From positions 1 through 18,553 of the forward strand of contig CAZCIB010000045.1 of assembly GCA_964498755.1 (NCBI GenBank): a stretch of 18,553 nucleotides of DNA, given 5' to 3'. The translations under genes were made by a program, and so were the position numbers. Positions 7,643 to 15,499 of the stretch are shown here, in pieces. The DNA is from RZZS01 sp964498755 (lineage in GTDB: Bacteria; Pseudomonadota; Alphaproteobacteria; Micavibrionales; Micavibrionaceae). Each line of letters opens with the position of its first letter. Position 1 is the first letter of the stretch. The notes under the pieces were generated by a model. The model was not told where the DNA came from and made no database searches. It was given only the letters and a program-made list of their open reading frames with translations.

Positions 7643-8037
7643 GTTCCGGTCTGGTCCAGATCCAGAAGCGCGGTGTTTACGTCATGCATCCGGTCCAGAA
7701 GCGCCGTCATTATTTGACGTATGATTGGCGGAGTCTGTTTGATCTGCTGATTCACAAGGCTTGGCGGCAGGATATAAAGCTCGCAATCGTTATGGGCGCG
7801 GACTGACAAGGTGTACGTGTCAAAGCGCAGCAAAGCCATTTCTCCGAAGATTTCACCCTCACCCAAGGTTGCCAGGATGAAAATACCCTGCGCAGTTTCC
7901 CGGTACACCTCAACATTTCCGGTCTTGACCGCATATGCGCAGTCGCCCAGCTGTCCTTGCTGCACAATGACCTCGCCCGCCTCGAATTTTTGGGTTTGGG
8001 CCGAGCCTTCGAGATATTCCTTTACGTCTCTTTGCAT
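7639..8037 (-). CDS. Stand-alone cyclic-nucleotide-binding-domain protein
   Basis: A 132-residue protein consisting almost only of a CRP-type beta-roll: GEVIVQQGQLGDCAYAVKTG at 21-40, then GEIFGEMALL at 61-70, then a C-terminal helical stretch. No DNA-binding helix-turn-helix or other effector domain follows, so it may act through protein-protein contacts. The phosphate-cassette arginine of true cAMP/cGMP binders (FGE..ALL....RAA) is replaced (FDTYTLSV at 72-79), so the ligand may differ or be absent. It is convergent with the lipoprotein gene (4-bp stop overlap). The Shine-Dalgarno sequence is weak. Confidence 0.85.
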   Translation of the reverse strand: MQRDVKEYLEGSAQTQKFEAGEVIVQQGQLGDCAYAVKTGNVEVYRETAQGIFILATLGEGEIFGEMALLRFDTYTLSVRAHNDCELYILPPSLVNQQIKQTPPIIRQIMTALLDRMHDVNTALLDLDQTGT

Positions 8038-8165
8038 TTGAAAATGAAGCCGCGTTCACTCATTGATTAAGACTAAATTGTAACATACCTTATGTGACTG
8101 ATATTCACAACATGCGGAATAGGGCGTGAATTCAAAGTTTTTCCTGTGTATGATGTAAGACTGTT

Positions 8166-9167
8166 ATGGACACTCTTCTCTCTCTCCTCAATGTGGAATT
8201 TCTGGATAAGGCGCTCTGGGTCTGGGCGTTGTTTTTTATGCTGGTCGCAGGGCTGCTTGCGATGGATTTGGGGATATTTCACCGCAAAAGCAAAGAAATT
8301 GAAATCCGGGAAAGCCTACTCCTGTCAGGTTTTTATATCGTCGTTGGTTTGCTGTTCAGCCTGTGGATCTGGTATTTTCAGGATGGCGCGAGCGCGATGC
8401 TTTACCTGACCGGTTTCGTTGTCGAGAAATCCCTGTCGATGGATAACATCTTCGTCATCGCGATGATCTTCAGCTATTTCGCGATCCCCCGCATGTATCA
8501 GCACCGCGTGCTGTTTTACGGTATTCTCGGGGTCCTGATATTGCGCGGCATTATGATCTTTGCGGGCGCCGCGCTGGTCAGCGAATTCCACTGGGTTCTT
8601 TACATTTTTGCGGCGTTCCTGATTTTCACGGGGATCAAGATGTTCTTCGCGAGCGAGGAAGACGTTGATATTGCCAAGAACCCGGTTTTGAAATTCCTGA
8701 AAAAACATTTCCGCGCGACGGACAAGCTGCATGGCGAAAAGTTTTTCGTCAAACAGCCGCACCCGGTAACGGGCAAGGAAGTCGTTTACGTTACGCCGCT
8801 GCTTGTTGCGCTTTTGATGATTGAAATCGCCGACGTAATTTTCGCCGTCGATTCCGTCCCCGCAATATTCGCGATTACGACCGACCCTTATATCGTTTAT
8901 ACCAGTAACGTCTTCGCCATTCTCGGGCTTCGGGCGTTGTTCTTCGCGTTATCGGCGATGCTCGCCCGGTTCGCGTACCTGAAATACTTTCTGTCTCTGG
9001 TGCTGATTTTCATCGGCTCGAAAATCTTTATTGCCGATTTTCTGGGTCTCGAAAAATTTCCGCCGTCGATTTCACTTGGCGTGACGGTCACGCTTCTAGC
9101 TATGGGCTTTATTTATTCCATCTGGAAGACGCGCGGGATATCTCAGGATAAGGAAAAACAGCTGTGA
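8166..9167 (+). CDS. TerC-family (Alx-like) integral membrane protein
   Basis: A 333-residue polytopic membrane protein of the TerC/Alx family, linked in other bacteria to manganese export or metal homeostasis and tellurite resistance. Hydrophobic segments occur along the whole length (about nine), with the conserved acidic motifs VEKSLSMDNIFV near 91 and IEIADVIFAVDSVPAI near 218 that belong to the family core. A cytoplasmic loop of about 50 residues (near 165-210) separates the two halves. The ATG at 8166 is the only possible start, because a stop lies five codons upstream. I looked for a yybP-ykoY-type leader upstream and did not see one. The stop overlaps the GTG start of the pirin gene. 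Confidence 0.92.
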   Translation: MDTLLSLLNVEFLDKALWVWALFFMLVAGLLAMDLGIFHRKSKEIEIRESLLLSGFYIVVGLLFSLWIWYFQDGASAMLYLTGFVVEKSLSMDNIFVIAMIFSYFAIPRMYQHRVLFYGILGVLILRGIMIFAGAALVSEFHWVLYIFAAFLIFTGIKMFFASEEDVDIAKNPVLKFLKKHFRATDKLHGEKFFVKQPHPVTGKEVVYVTPLLVALLMIEIADVIFAVDSVPAIFAITTDPYIVYTSNVFAILGLRALFFALSAMLARFAYLKYFLSLVLIFIGSKIFIADFLGLEKFPPSISLGVTVTLLAMGFIYSIWKTRGISQDKEKQL

Positions 9168-10078
9168 GCGTATTTCAGGAAAAAGAGCCGGAATGTATGG
9201 GCGGAGATAAATGCCCTGACGTTGAGCTGACGATCGTTCCCCGGACAAGCGATATCGGCAATTTCGAAGTACGGCGCGCGCTGCCCTCGAAAGAGCGGCG
9301 CATGGTCGGGCCGTTTATCTTCTGGGACCAGATGGGGCCCGGGGAATTCCTGACGGGGCAGGGGCTTGACGTGCGCCCGCATCCGCATATCGGCCTTGCC
9401 ACGCTGACTTACCTTTTTGACGGAGAAATCATGCACCGCGACTCGCTCGGATCGGTTCAGTTGATTAAACCCGGGGACGTGAACCTTATGACCGCCGGGT
9501 CCGGCATTACCCATTCCGAACGCACGGACGAAGACGCCCGCGCACATAACAATCACTTGTTCGGCATTCAGTCCTGGATCGCCCTTCCCAAAGATAAAGA
9601 GGAGACCGGCGCCGCCTTCATGCATCACGGGAAGGCTTCGCTGCCCGTGCTGGAAGACGAGGGGAAGAAAGTCAGGCTTGTCGCGGGATCGCTGTACGGC
9701 ATGCATGCGCCTGTGGAAGTTTATTCCGACACCGTCTATGCCGATATTGTTTTAAACGCGGGCGCGAAACTGCCCGTGCCGGCCGAAATCGAGGAGCGTG
9801 CGCTTTATGCGGTGCACGGCAGGATTGAAATAGGCGGAACGGTCTACGACCCGGGCCAGCTCTTGATCCTGCGCCCCGGCGATGAAGTTACGGTTACGGC
9901 TCTGGAAGACGCGCGGATAATGCTGCTGGGCGGCGCGGCGATGGATGGAGAGCGGCATATCTGGTGGAATTTCGTCTCCTCCTGGCGCGAGCGCATCGAG
10001 CAGGCGATGGAAGACTGGCGCGAAGGCCGCTTCGCAAGCGTCCCCGGCGATCCGGAGTTTATTCCCCTGCCGCAGTAA
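9164..10078 (+). CDS. Pirin family protein
   Basis: A 304-residue bicupin. The N-terminal cupin carries the metal ligands His73, His75 (RPHPHIG), His117 and Glu119 (GITHSE), with spacing identical to human pirin (56, 58, 101, 103). The second cupin follows at about 175-265. Some bacterial pirins have quercetinase activity or bind metabolic enzymes; the substrate here is unknown. The GTG start at 9164 overlaps the terC stop (GTGA), so the pair is translationally coupled. An internal ATG at codon 12 is an alternative start. The gene ends 5 bp from the convergent toxin gene. Confidence 0.92.
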   Translation: MSVFQEKEPECMGGDKCPDVELTIVPRTSDIGNFEVRRALPSKERRMVGPFIFWDQMGPGEFLTGQGLDVRPHPHIGLATLTYLFDGEIMHRDSLGSVQLIKPGDVNLMTAGSGITHSERTDEDARAHNNHLFGIQSWIALPKDKEETGAAFMHHGKASLPVLEDEGKKVRLVAGSLYGMHAPVEVYSDTVYADIVLNAGAKLPVPAEIEERALYAVHGRIEIGGTVYDPGQLLILRPGDEVTVTALEDARIMLLGGAAMDGERHIWWNFVSSWRERIEQAMEDWREGRFASVPGDPEFIPLPQ

Positions 10079-10083
10079 CTTTT

Positions 10084-10473
10084 TTATAGTACCGACAAAA
10101 CATCCGTCTGCGCAAAATCTCGGCCTTTATACAGGAGCGGCAAACCTGTTTCCCGGGACAGCGCGTAAGCGAAGCAATCGCCAGAATTAAGGCCTGCCTT
10201 GTGAAAACCGCGCCCGTAAAGCCTGCTTGCCATGCGCGCAATTTCTGCCTGTGTTTTGCTTGCCGGAACGATTTCGATTTCGGCGCGCGCCATTAAATAA
10301 TCCAGTTCCGTGCGCCCGTTTTCCTTATGCCTGCGCTCGATAACAAAGGACGTTTCGACATAATTGACCACGGAAATAAGGCGGACCGTATTTTCCTCGA
10401 TCGCTTTTGCGAAAAGAAAAGCGTCGTCTTCCTGATCCAGAATGGCAATGAGGACGGAGCTGTCGATAATCAT
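10084..10473 (-). CDS. vapC: VapC-type PIN-domain ribonuclease toxin
   Basis: A 129-residue PIN domain, the toxin half of a type II toxin-antitoxin pair that typically cleaves tRNA or rRNA. The acidic metal-binding residues are present: Asp4 (MIIDSS), Glu40 (NYVET), Asp99 (NSGDCFAYA) and Asp119 (GRDF), followed by TD at 123-124. It looks intact. It starts 4 bp after the antitoxin stop, the usual arrangement. The gene symbol is given for the family; the RNA target cannot be read from the sequence. Confidence 0.9.
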   Translation of the reverse strand: MIIDSSVLIAILDQEDDAFLFAKAIEENTVRLISVVNYVETSFVIERRHKENGRTELDYLMARAEIEIVPASKTQAEIARMASRLYGRGFHKAGLNSGDCFAYALSRETGLPLLYKGRDFAQTDVLSVL

Positions 10474-10477
10474 GTTT

Positions 10478-10741
10478 CTAATTCAACGCGCCGCTATCGT
10501 CATAACCGAGTATTTCGTCCGCAGGGCGCGGATCATCTACCGGAAGCGCGGCGCAACGCTTGCCGATAGCCATGAGTTCATCCGCAAGGCCTGCACCGGC
10601 GGCGCCTTTCCGCATGGAGCGAAGTTTCTGTATTTTTTCAGAAACAGCCTCCGAAATCGCTTCCGTAATGCCCTGCCCCGTTAGAGCGGCAAGCTCCCTG
10701 ACTTTTCTGTCCGTTTCCGGGTCCTTGATGTTTAGCGCCAT
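10478..10741 (-). CDS. vapB: VapB-type antitoxin (PSK/Rv0623-like)
   Basis: An 87-residue protein upstream of the PIN toxin. The N-terminus (MALNIKDPETDRKVRELAALTGQG, about 24 residues) has the form of the PSK/Rv0623-like ribbon-helix-helix antitoxin family, which starts with a short strand followed by helices. The charged C-terminus (residues 60-87, with DDPRPADEILGYDD) is expected to wrap the toxin. It should bind the operator upstream and repress the pair. An aggaag lies about 11 nt before the ATG. Confidence 0.88.
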   Translation of the reverse strand: MALNIKDPETDRKVRELAALTGQGITEAISEAVSEKIQKLRSMRKGAAGAGLADELMAIGKRCAALPVDDPRPADEILGYDDSGALN

Positions 10742-10766
10742 GACTTTCTTCCTGTCTTTGTTAATT

Positions 10767-10780
10767 TATATAATTATATA
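10767..10780. promoter_or_regulatory. AT-only palindrome, candidate vapBC operator
   Basis: A perfect 14-bp palindrome (tatataattatata) lies 25 bp upstream of the vapB start, in the right place for the -10 region and for autorepression by a ribbon-helix-helix antitoxin. Binding is inferred. Confidence 0.5.
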
Positions 10781-10828
10781 GAAGCAGGCAAATTTATGCA
10801 AGTAATCCGTCCTGAAACTTGCCAGAAA

Positions 10829-10921
10829 TGTCATCTCGACCGAAGCGACGAAGGAGCGTAGCGGAGAGATCTGATCCATTATTCATCTTGCGCAGATCAC
10901 TCGACTTCGCTCGAAATGACA
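10829..10921. repeat. Imperfect palindromic repeat (tgtcat...atgaca)
   Basis: The ends tgtcatctcgaccgaag and cttcgctcgaaatgaca are near-complementary, and a second stem (agatctg/cagatca) lies inside. The TGTCATTTCGAGCGAAG type is a widespread intergenic repeat. It sits between vapB and the thiolase gene, downstream of the thiolase stop. Confidence 0.75.
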
Positions 10922-10955
10922 GAAAGTAAATACCATTGTGAGTTGGGAAACTTAC

Positions 10956-12083
10956 CTAAACCCGCTCAATTATCGTTGCGATGCCCTGACCGCCGCCGAT
11001 GCACATGGTGGCGAGCGCGAATTGCTTGTCTTCGCGTTTAAGGAGGGAGGCCGCTTTGCCGGTAATGCGCGCGCCGGAAGTTCCCAAAGGATGCCCCAGA
11101 GCAATCGCTCCGCCGTCGATATTGACCTTGCTCTCGTCAGCTTTAAGTTCGCGCAAAACGGACAAGGACTGCGCCGCGAACGCTTCATTAAGCTCGATCA
11201 GGTCAATGTCATTGAGCTTTAATCCCGCGCGCTCCAGCGCTTTTTGCGTTGCAAGGACAGGCCCGATGCCCATGATCTCGGCGGCGCATCCGGCCACCGC
11301 AACGGATTTGATCCGTGCGAGCTTGTTAAGGCCGTTCTGATCGGCGTACTCCTCCGCGCATACCAGGACGGCGGCGCTTCCGTCCGTCAGGGGCGAGGCG
11401 GTTCCGGCCGTGACCGTGCCGTTTTCGTCAAAGGCGGGTTTGAGCCCGGCCAACGCCTCTAACGTTGAATCCGCGCGGATCGTGCCGTCTTCGGACACGT
11501 CCCCGATCGGGACGATTTCATCGGCGAACTGACCGACTTGCGCGGCCTTCGCGGCTTTCTGGTGTGATCCAAGCGCGAATTTTTCCTGATCCTCACGGCT
11601 GATCCCGTATTTCTTCGCGAGGTTTTCCGCCGTCTCGCCCATCGACATGTAGGCCTGCGGATAGGTTTCCATCAGCTTCGGGTTCGGCATCGGGTTAAAG
11701 CCGCCCATGGGAATGCGCGTCATCGATTCGACGCCCGCGCAGATGAACGCCGCGCCCGCATTCATTTGAATGTTTCCCGCCGCCATGTGAACTGCGCTCA
11801 TCGATGAGCCGCAGAAACGGTTCATCGTAATCCCGGCGACGGATTCCGGAAGATCCAGAATCTGGCCTACGATGCGCGCGATATTAAAGCCCTGCTCGGC
11901 CTCCGGGAACGCGCAGCCCATGATCAGGTCCTCGACGTCTCCGGTCTCTATGCCCGCGTCATCCAGCAAGGCCCTGATGACCGCCGCCGCCATGTCGTCA
12001 GGCCGCACGCCCGCAAGCGCGCCTTTTCCGGCGAAATGCATGGGCGAGCGTTTATATCCGCAAATGACGACCGATTTTTCCAT
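10956..12083 (-). CDS. Thiolase family acetyl-CoA acyltransferase
   Basis: Condenses or cleaves acyl-CoA with acetyl-CoA, acting in fatty-acid degradation or acetoacetyl-CoA formation. The 375-residue protein has the catalytic Cys91 (NRFCGSS), His331 (IALGHPLG) and Cys361 (CIGGGQG), plus NEAFAAQ. It is slightly shorter than the usual 390. The ATG at 12083 is chosen because it is preceded by aaggag at good spacing and gives MEKSVVICGYKRSP, the normal thiolase N-terminus; an upstream in-frame ATG at 12155 would add 24 non-homologous residues. No beta-oxidation partner is adjacent. Whether it is biosynthetic or degradative cannot be decided. Confidence 0.93.
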   Translation of the reverse strand: MEKSVVICGYKRSPMHFAGKGALAGVRPDDMAAAVIRALLDDAGIETGDVEDLIMGCAFPEAEQGFNIARIVGQILDLPESVAGITMNRFCGSSMSAVHMAAGNIQMNAGAAFICAGVESMTRIPMGGFNPMPNPKLMETYPQAYMSMGETAENLAKKYGISREDQEKFALGSHQKAAKAAQVGQFADEIVPIGDVSEDGTIRADSTLEALAGLKPAFDENGTVTAGTASPLTDGSAAVLVCAEEYADQNGLNKLARIKSVAVAGCAAEIMGIGPVLATQKALERAGLKLNDIDLIELNEAFAAQSLSVLRELKADESKVNIDGGAIALGHPLGTSGARITGKAASLLKREDKQFALATMCIGGGQGIATIIERV

Positions 12084-12258
12084 TTTCCAACAAAACTCCT
12101 TTTGACCCTTAAAGGGAAAGTTTATATTGATCATTGGCTCAGGTCCATGGATCATGGAAAAGAAACTTGAAACTTCGCTTTGACAAAGCGTAAAAAACAG
12201 GGCAAATACAAAGCCCGAAAAACAACAAAAGAATCAGGCTTAATAAAGGAGAACTGGC

Positions 12259-12690
12259 GTGTCGGTGGCTATCGCGGAAAAAGGTTTGAAAAGAATATGC
12301 GCGCATTGCGGCACGCGGTTTTACGATCTGAACAAGCGTCCGATTATCTGCCCGCATTGCGGCACGGAATTCACAGGCGACGTGAAGCTGAAATCCCGCC
12401 GGGGCCGCGCCGCGGCGAGCGAATCCGAAGGCCAGGTCACGGCGGCGAAGGCCGCCGCCACCAAGGATCAGGCCACGGATGATAACGAGGATGTCGACGA
12501 GTCTTCCGATGACGTGGTCAGCCTCGAATCCGTTGATGACGGCGACGATACAAGCGATGATGACGTCGCCGATCTCGACGAGGACCTCGGCGATCTAGAC
12601 GAATCCATCGACGAGGACGTCAATGACGACCTTGATGACGATATTGACGACGACATCGACGTCGATATCGATACGGATGATGAGCGTTAA
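12259..12690 (+). CDS. TIGR02300-type protein, zinc ribbon with acidic tail
   Basis: A 143-residue protein with an N-terminal zinc ribbon (CAHC at 14-17, CPHC at 31-34) around the motif FYDLNKRP (21-28), which marks the alphaproteobacterial TIGR02300 family of unknown function. From about residue 78 to the end it is almost all Asp/Glu with Ser/Val/Ile, an extended acidic low-complexity tail. The GTG start is supported by aaaggag seven bases upstream; a TTGACA at 12180-12185 could be a -35 box. In several alphaproteobacteria I recall the gene near aroA, whereas here it lies about 11 kb away, divergent from the thiolase gene. Confidence 0.88.
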   Translation: MSVAIAEKGLKRICAHCGTRFYDLNKRPIICPHCGTEFTGDVKLKSRRGRAAASESEGQVTAAKAAATKDQATDDNEDVDESSDDVVSLESVDDGDDTSDDDVADLDEDLGDLDESIDEDVNDDLDDDIDDDIDVDIDTDDER

Positions 12691-12693
12691 TTA

Positions 12694-12741
12694 CGCCAAA
12701 AACCCGCCACCCCGGATGTTTGCCTTGGCGAAAGCCGGGGT
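12694..12741. other. Interlocked stems between convergent genes
   Basis: Two perfect complementarities interlock: cgccaa (12694-12699) with ttggcg (12725-12730), and accccgg (12709-12715) with ccggggt (12735-12741). Only one may form at a time, or both as an H-type pseudoknot. It sits between the ends of the TIGR02300 gene and glmS. The T-tract is very short, so it is at best a weak terminator. Confidence 0.35.
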
Positions 12742-12781
12742 TTAAGCGTGCTCGTGCGCGTTAACGGGATGGCGCCTGAAG

Positions 12782-14605
12782 CTACTCCACCGTCACGCTT
12801 TTGGCGAGATTCCTCGGCTGGTCGACGTCCGTGCCTTTGGTGACGGCGACGTGATAGGCGAGAAGCTGCACGGGGATGGCGTACAAAATCGGCGCGACGA
12901 AGGGGTGAATATCGCCGAGCGAGACCGCCCAGCGCGAAAATCCGCTCATTTTATCAATCCCGCGCTCATCGGAAAACAGCATGATCTGCCCGCCGCGCGC
13001 GACGGTTTCCTGTAAATTGGACGCGGTTTTTTCAAACATCGGGTCGTTCGACGGCGCGACGATCACCACCGGCACGTTTTCATCGATAAGCGCAATCGGT
13101 CCGTGCTTCATCTCGCCCGCCGCATAGCCTTCGGCATGGATGTACGAAATCTCTTTAAGTTTCAGCGCGCCTTCCATGGCGATCGGGTACATGCCGCCGC
13201 GCCCGAGATAGAGCATGTCCCGGACCTTGGCGACGTCTTTGGCGATGGTCTGGATCGCGCCGTCATGGTTGAGGATTTCCGCGGCCTTTGCCGGAAGCCC
13301 GCGCAGGGCCTCGACGGTTGCGCCGCCGTCATCCAGCCTGCCGGTTTTATCCGCCAGCGCCAGAACCATGCAGGCCAGCGTCGTCAGCTGGGTGGTAAAC
13401 GCCTTGGTCGAGGCGACGCCGATTTCCGGCCCCGCGAGCGTATGGAGAACCAGATCGCTCTCGCGCTCGATCGTGCTTTCAATGGTATTCACAATAGACA
13501 GGATCGTCTGGCCGGAGCGTTTGCAGTAACGAAGGGCCTCTAACGTGTCTAAAGTTTCGCCGCTTTGCGAGACGAAAATCGCCACGCCGCCTTCGGGCAT
13601 AGGGGCTTCGCGGTAGCGGAACTCCGAAGCGATATCGATCTCGCACGGTTTCCCCGCAACTTTTTCAAACCAGTATTTCGCCACCATGCAGGCGTAAAAC
13701 GCCGTGCCGCAAGCGACCAGAGTCAAACGCGGCGCGGATTCAAGCGCCTCGATCACGCCTTCGGGCAGGGAAATCTCGCCCGTTGCCGGGTTGATGAAGG
13801 AGTTGAGCGTGTCGGAAATGACCGAGGGCTGCTCATAGATTTCCTTCAGCATGAAATGCGCGTACTCGCCTTTTCCGGTCGTCGCGCCGCTCTGGGCGGT
13901 GATGCGCACCGGGCGCTCGACGTCGTCATTGTCGTTGACGTAGATGCGCGCGCCCTGCCGCGTCACCGTGACTCTGTCGCCGTCCTCAAGGAAGCAGATC
14001 TTTTGCGTCAGCGGGGCAAGCGCGTAGGAATCGCTGGCCAGAAACATTTCACCGTCCCCGTACCCGACGGCCAGAGGCGTGCCCTGCCGCGCGCCGATCA
14101 TCAAATTATGCTCGCCCGCGAAGATCATGACGACGGCGTACGCGCCTTCAAGCCTGTTAAAGGTCGCGTTCGCGGCCTCGCCCGGGCTCATGCCCTGCTT
14201 GAGGTAATGCGTGGCGAGCTGGCAGATGACTTCCGTGTCGGTCTCGGTTTCAAAGCGCACCTGCGATTTTTGCAGCTCGTCCTTTAGCTCGGCGTAGTTC
14301 TCGATGATGCCGTTATGGACGACGGCGACTTTTTCGGTGGCGTGCGGGTGGGCGTTGTTTTCATTGGGCAGGCCGTGCGTCGCCCAGCGCGTATGGCCGA
14401 TGCCGATCGTGCCGGGCAGCGGCTCGCTCTCAAGGCGGCTTTCAAGGTTTTTCAGCTTGCCTTGCGCGCGCCTGCGCCCGATATGCCCGTTCTCAAGCGT
14501 CGCCACGCCCGCGCTATCATAGCCGCGGTATTCGAGCCGCTTCAGGCTCTCAAGCAATAACGGGGCCGCGTCTTTTTCTCCGACAATTCCAACAATTCCG
14601 CACAT
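12782..14605 (-). CDS. glmS: Glutamine--fructose-6-phosphate aminotransferase (isomerizing)
   Basis: Makes glucosamine-6-phosphate from fructose-6-phosphate and glutamine, the first step to UDP-GlcNAc for peptidoglycan and LPS. The 607 residues are normal length. The N-terminal Ntn glutaminase domain begins MCGIVGIVG, with Cys2 becoming the nucleophile after Met removal, followed by RGYDSAG and HTRWATHG. Two SIS isomerase domains follow with SQSGETLDTL, STKAFTTQ and EGALKLKEISYIHAEG, and the C-terminus is PRNLAKSVTVE. The start at 14605 is dictated by the need for Cys after Met; an in-frame ATG 24 bp upstream is rejected. glmU is not adjacent. Confidence 0.97.
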   Translation of the reverse strand: MCGIVGIVGEKDAAPLLLESLKRLEYRGYDSAGVATLENGHIGRRRAQGKLKNLESRLESEPLPGTIGIGHTRWATHGLPNENNAHPHATEKVAVVHNGIIENYAELKDELQKSQVRFETETDTEVICQLATHYLKQGMSPGEAANATFNRLEGAYAVVMIFAGEHNLMIGARQGTPLAVGYGDGEMFLASDSYALAPLTQKICFLEDGDRVTVTRQGARIYVNDNDDVERPVRITAQSGATTGKGEYAHFMLKEIYEQPSVISDTLNSFINPATGEISLPEGVIEALESAPRLTLVACGTAFYACMVAKYWFEKVAGKPCEIDIASEFRYREAPMPEGGVAIFVSQSGETLDTLEALRYCKRSGQTILSIVNTIESTIERESDLVLHTLAGPEIGVASTKAFTTQLTTLACMVLALADKTGRLDDGGATVEALRGLPAKAAEILNHDGAIQTIAKDVAKVRDMLYLGRGGMYPIAMEGALKLKEISYIHAEGYAAGEMKHGPIALIDENVPVVIVAPSNDPMFEKTASNLQETVARGGQIMLFSDERGIDKMSGFSRWAVSLGDIHPFVAPILYAIPVQLLAYHVAVTKGTDVDQPRNLAKSVTVE

Positions 14606-14633
14606 GTTTTTTTGATTCTCCCTTTTCATGGCC

Positions 14634-14701
14634 TGTCATACCCGCGAAGGCGGGTATCCAATCACTGTTGATTTTAGACTCCCGCCTTCGCGGGAGTGAC
14701 A
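14634..14701. repeat. Paired REP-like palindromes
   Basis: Two inverted hairpins: acccgcgaaggcgggt (14640-14655) and ctcccgccttcgcgggag (14679-14696), bounded by tgtca (14634-14638) and tgaca (14697-14701). Such paired GTCATNCCCGCGAAGGCGGG elements are common dispersed repeats. It lies between the minus-strand kinase gene and glmS. Confidence 0.85.
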
Positions 14702-14708
14702 ATAGATA

Positions 14709-15395
14709 CTAGGAAGCAGGCAGAACAGGCGCAAAACACAGTTTGTTACGCGGTGTTGCAGGCAGGCCGGCATTCTTCTCAATAACCAAATCGGCCATAG
14801 CCTCAGGATTCTCCCGATCTTGATACATCCCCCAGGCCGGGTTATAGCGCAGGCGGTATTTCTTTTCCACGTTTTCCGCGCTGCCCAGAAGTTCCAGATC
14901 ACGCGCCAGCGCACGCCGTATTGCCTCTTCATATGAAATTTTCAACAAAATACGAAAATCCCAATATGCGTTTAACTCCGGCCGCATCAGAGAAAGACCG
15001 TCAAACAACAGAATCGTGTTTTGCGGAGCTGTTACTTTTTCCTCAAGCGGCATGTTTGCGCGAAGGTTGAATGAAGCCCTGCTGCATTCCGCAGGCCATG
15101 GCCCGTTTTGTAACGGCCTAAGCAGCTGTGAAATAACTGCAGTATAATCAAAACAATCCTCGTAATAGCCTTGCGCTGAATACTCCCCCTGCCGGTAGCG
15201 GATTTCCTTCGGGTTATGAAAGCCGTCTATGGAAGGGCGGAGAACGCAGACATCATCTGACTTTAAAATTTCCGCAAGACGATCGGCGAGCGTAGTCTTC
15301 CCTGAACAACTCATGCCGTCGATGGCAACCAGATAGGGCGTGTTTTTCTGTCTGTAGCCAGAGAAAATACGGTTTGCTATATCCTGCACGTTCAT
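14709..15395 (-). CDS. Uridine kinase-like P-loop protein
   Basis: A 228-residue P-loop kinase resembling the uridine kinase family. Walker A is GMSCSGKTT at 27-35, then RPSIDGFHNP near 54 (substrate-site Asp), a hydrophobic LLFDGLSLMRPEL segment (Walker-B-like) near 129 and an Arg-rich lid (RRALARDLELLG, then KKYRLRYNPAWGMY). The substrate is not determined; nucleoside or another small hydroxylated metabolite is possible. The last part of the coding region (14731-14761) is an exact direct repeat of 15427-15457 upstream, so the C-terminal residues (about PATPRNKLCFA) are encoded by the repeat. The Shine-Dalgarno sequence is weak. Confidence 0.8.
   Translation of the reverse strand: MNVQDIANRIFSGYRQKNTPYLVAIDGMSCSGKTTLADRLAEILKSDDVCVLRPSIDGFHNPKEIRYRQGEYSAQGYYEDCFDYTAVISQLLRPLQNGPWPAECSRASFNLRANMPLEEKVTAPQNTILLFDGLSLMRPELNAYWDFRILLKISYEEAIRRALARDLELLGSAENVEKKYRLRYNPAWGMYQDRENPEAMADLVIEKNAGLPATPRNKLCFAPVLPAS
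14731..14761. repeat. 31-bp direct repeat, copy in the kinase gene 3' end
   Basis: Identical over 31 bp to 15427-15457 (begins gcaaaacaca, ends gtgttgcag). This copy is inside the C-terminal codons of the kinase gene. The bases just outside the repeat differ between copies. Confidence 0.9.
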
Positions 15396-15426
15396 AAATT
15401 CAGGCTATTCCGACATTAACAAACCG

Positions 15427-15457
15427 GCAAAACACAGTTTGTTACGCGGTGTTGCAG
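15427..15457. repeat. 31-bp direct repeat, copy upstream of the kinase gene
   Basis: An exact match to 14731-14761 in the same orientation, 696 bp apart. It lies between the divergent kinase and exonuclease genes, 32 bp upstream of the kinase start. The two copies frame the whole kinase gene except its last few codons. Confidence 0.9.
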
Positions 15458-15499
15458 AGTTTCTTGCTTTTTGTTGCCGCTTTATATACATAAGAACAC

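Noticed and set aside
8041..8165. yybP-ykoY manganese riboswitch ahead of the TerC-family gene
   Set aside because: The expected paired helices and conserved loop motifs were not found.
12139..12357. Hydrophobic open frame on the minus strand
   Set aside because: Antisense to the start of the TIGR02300 gene and its leader; no ribosome binding site and no family.
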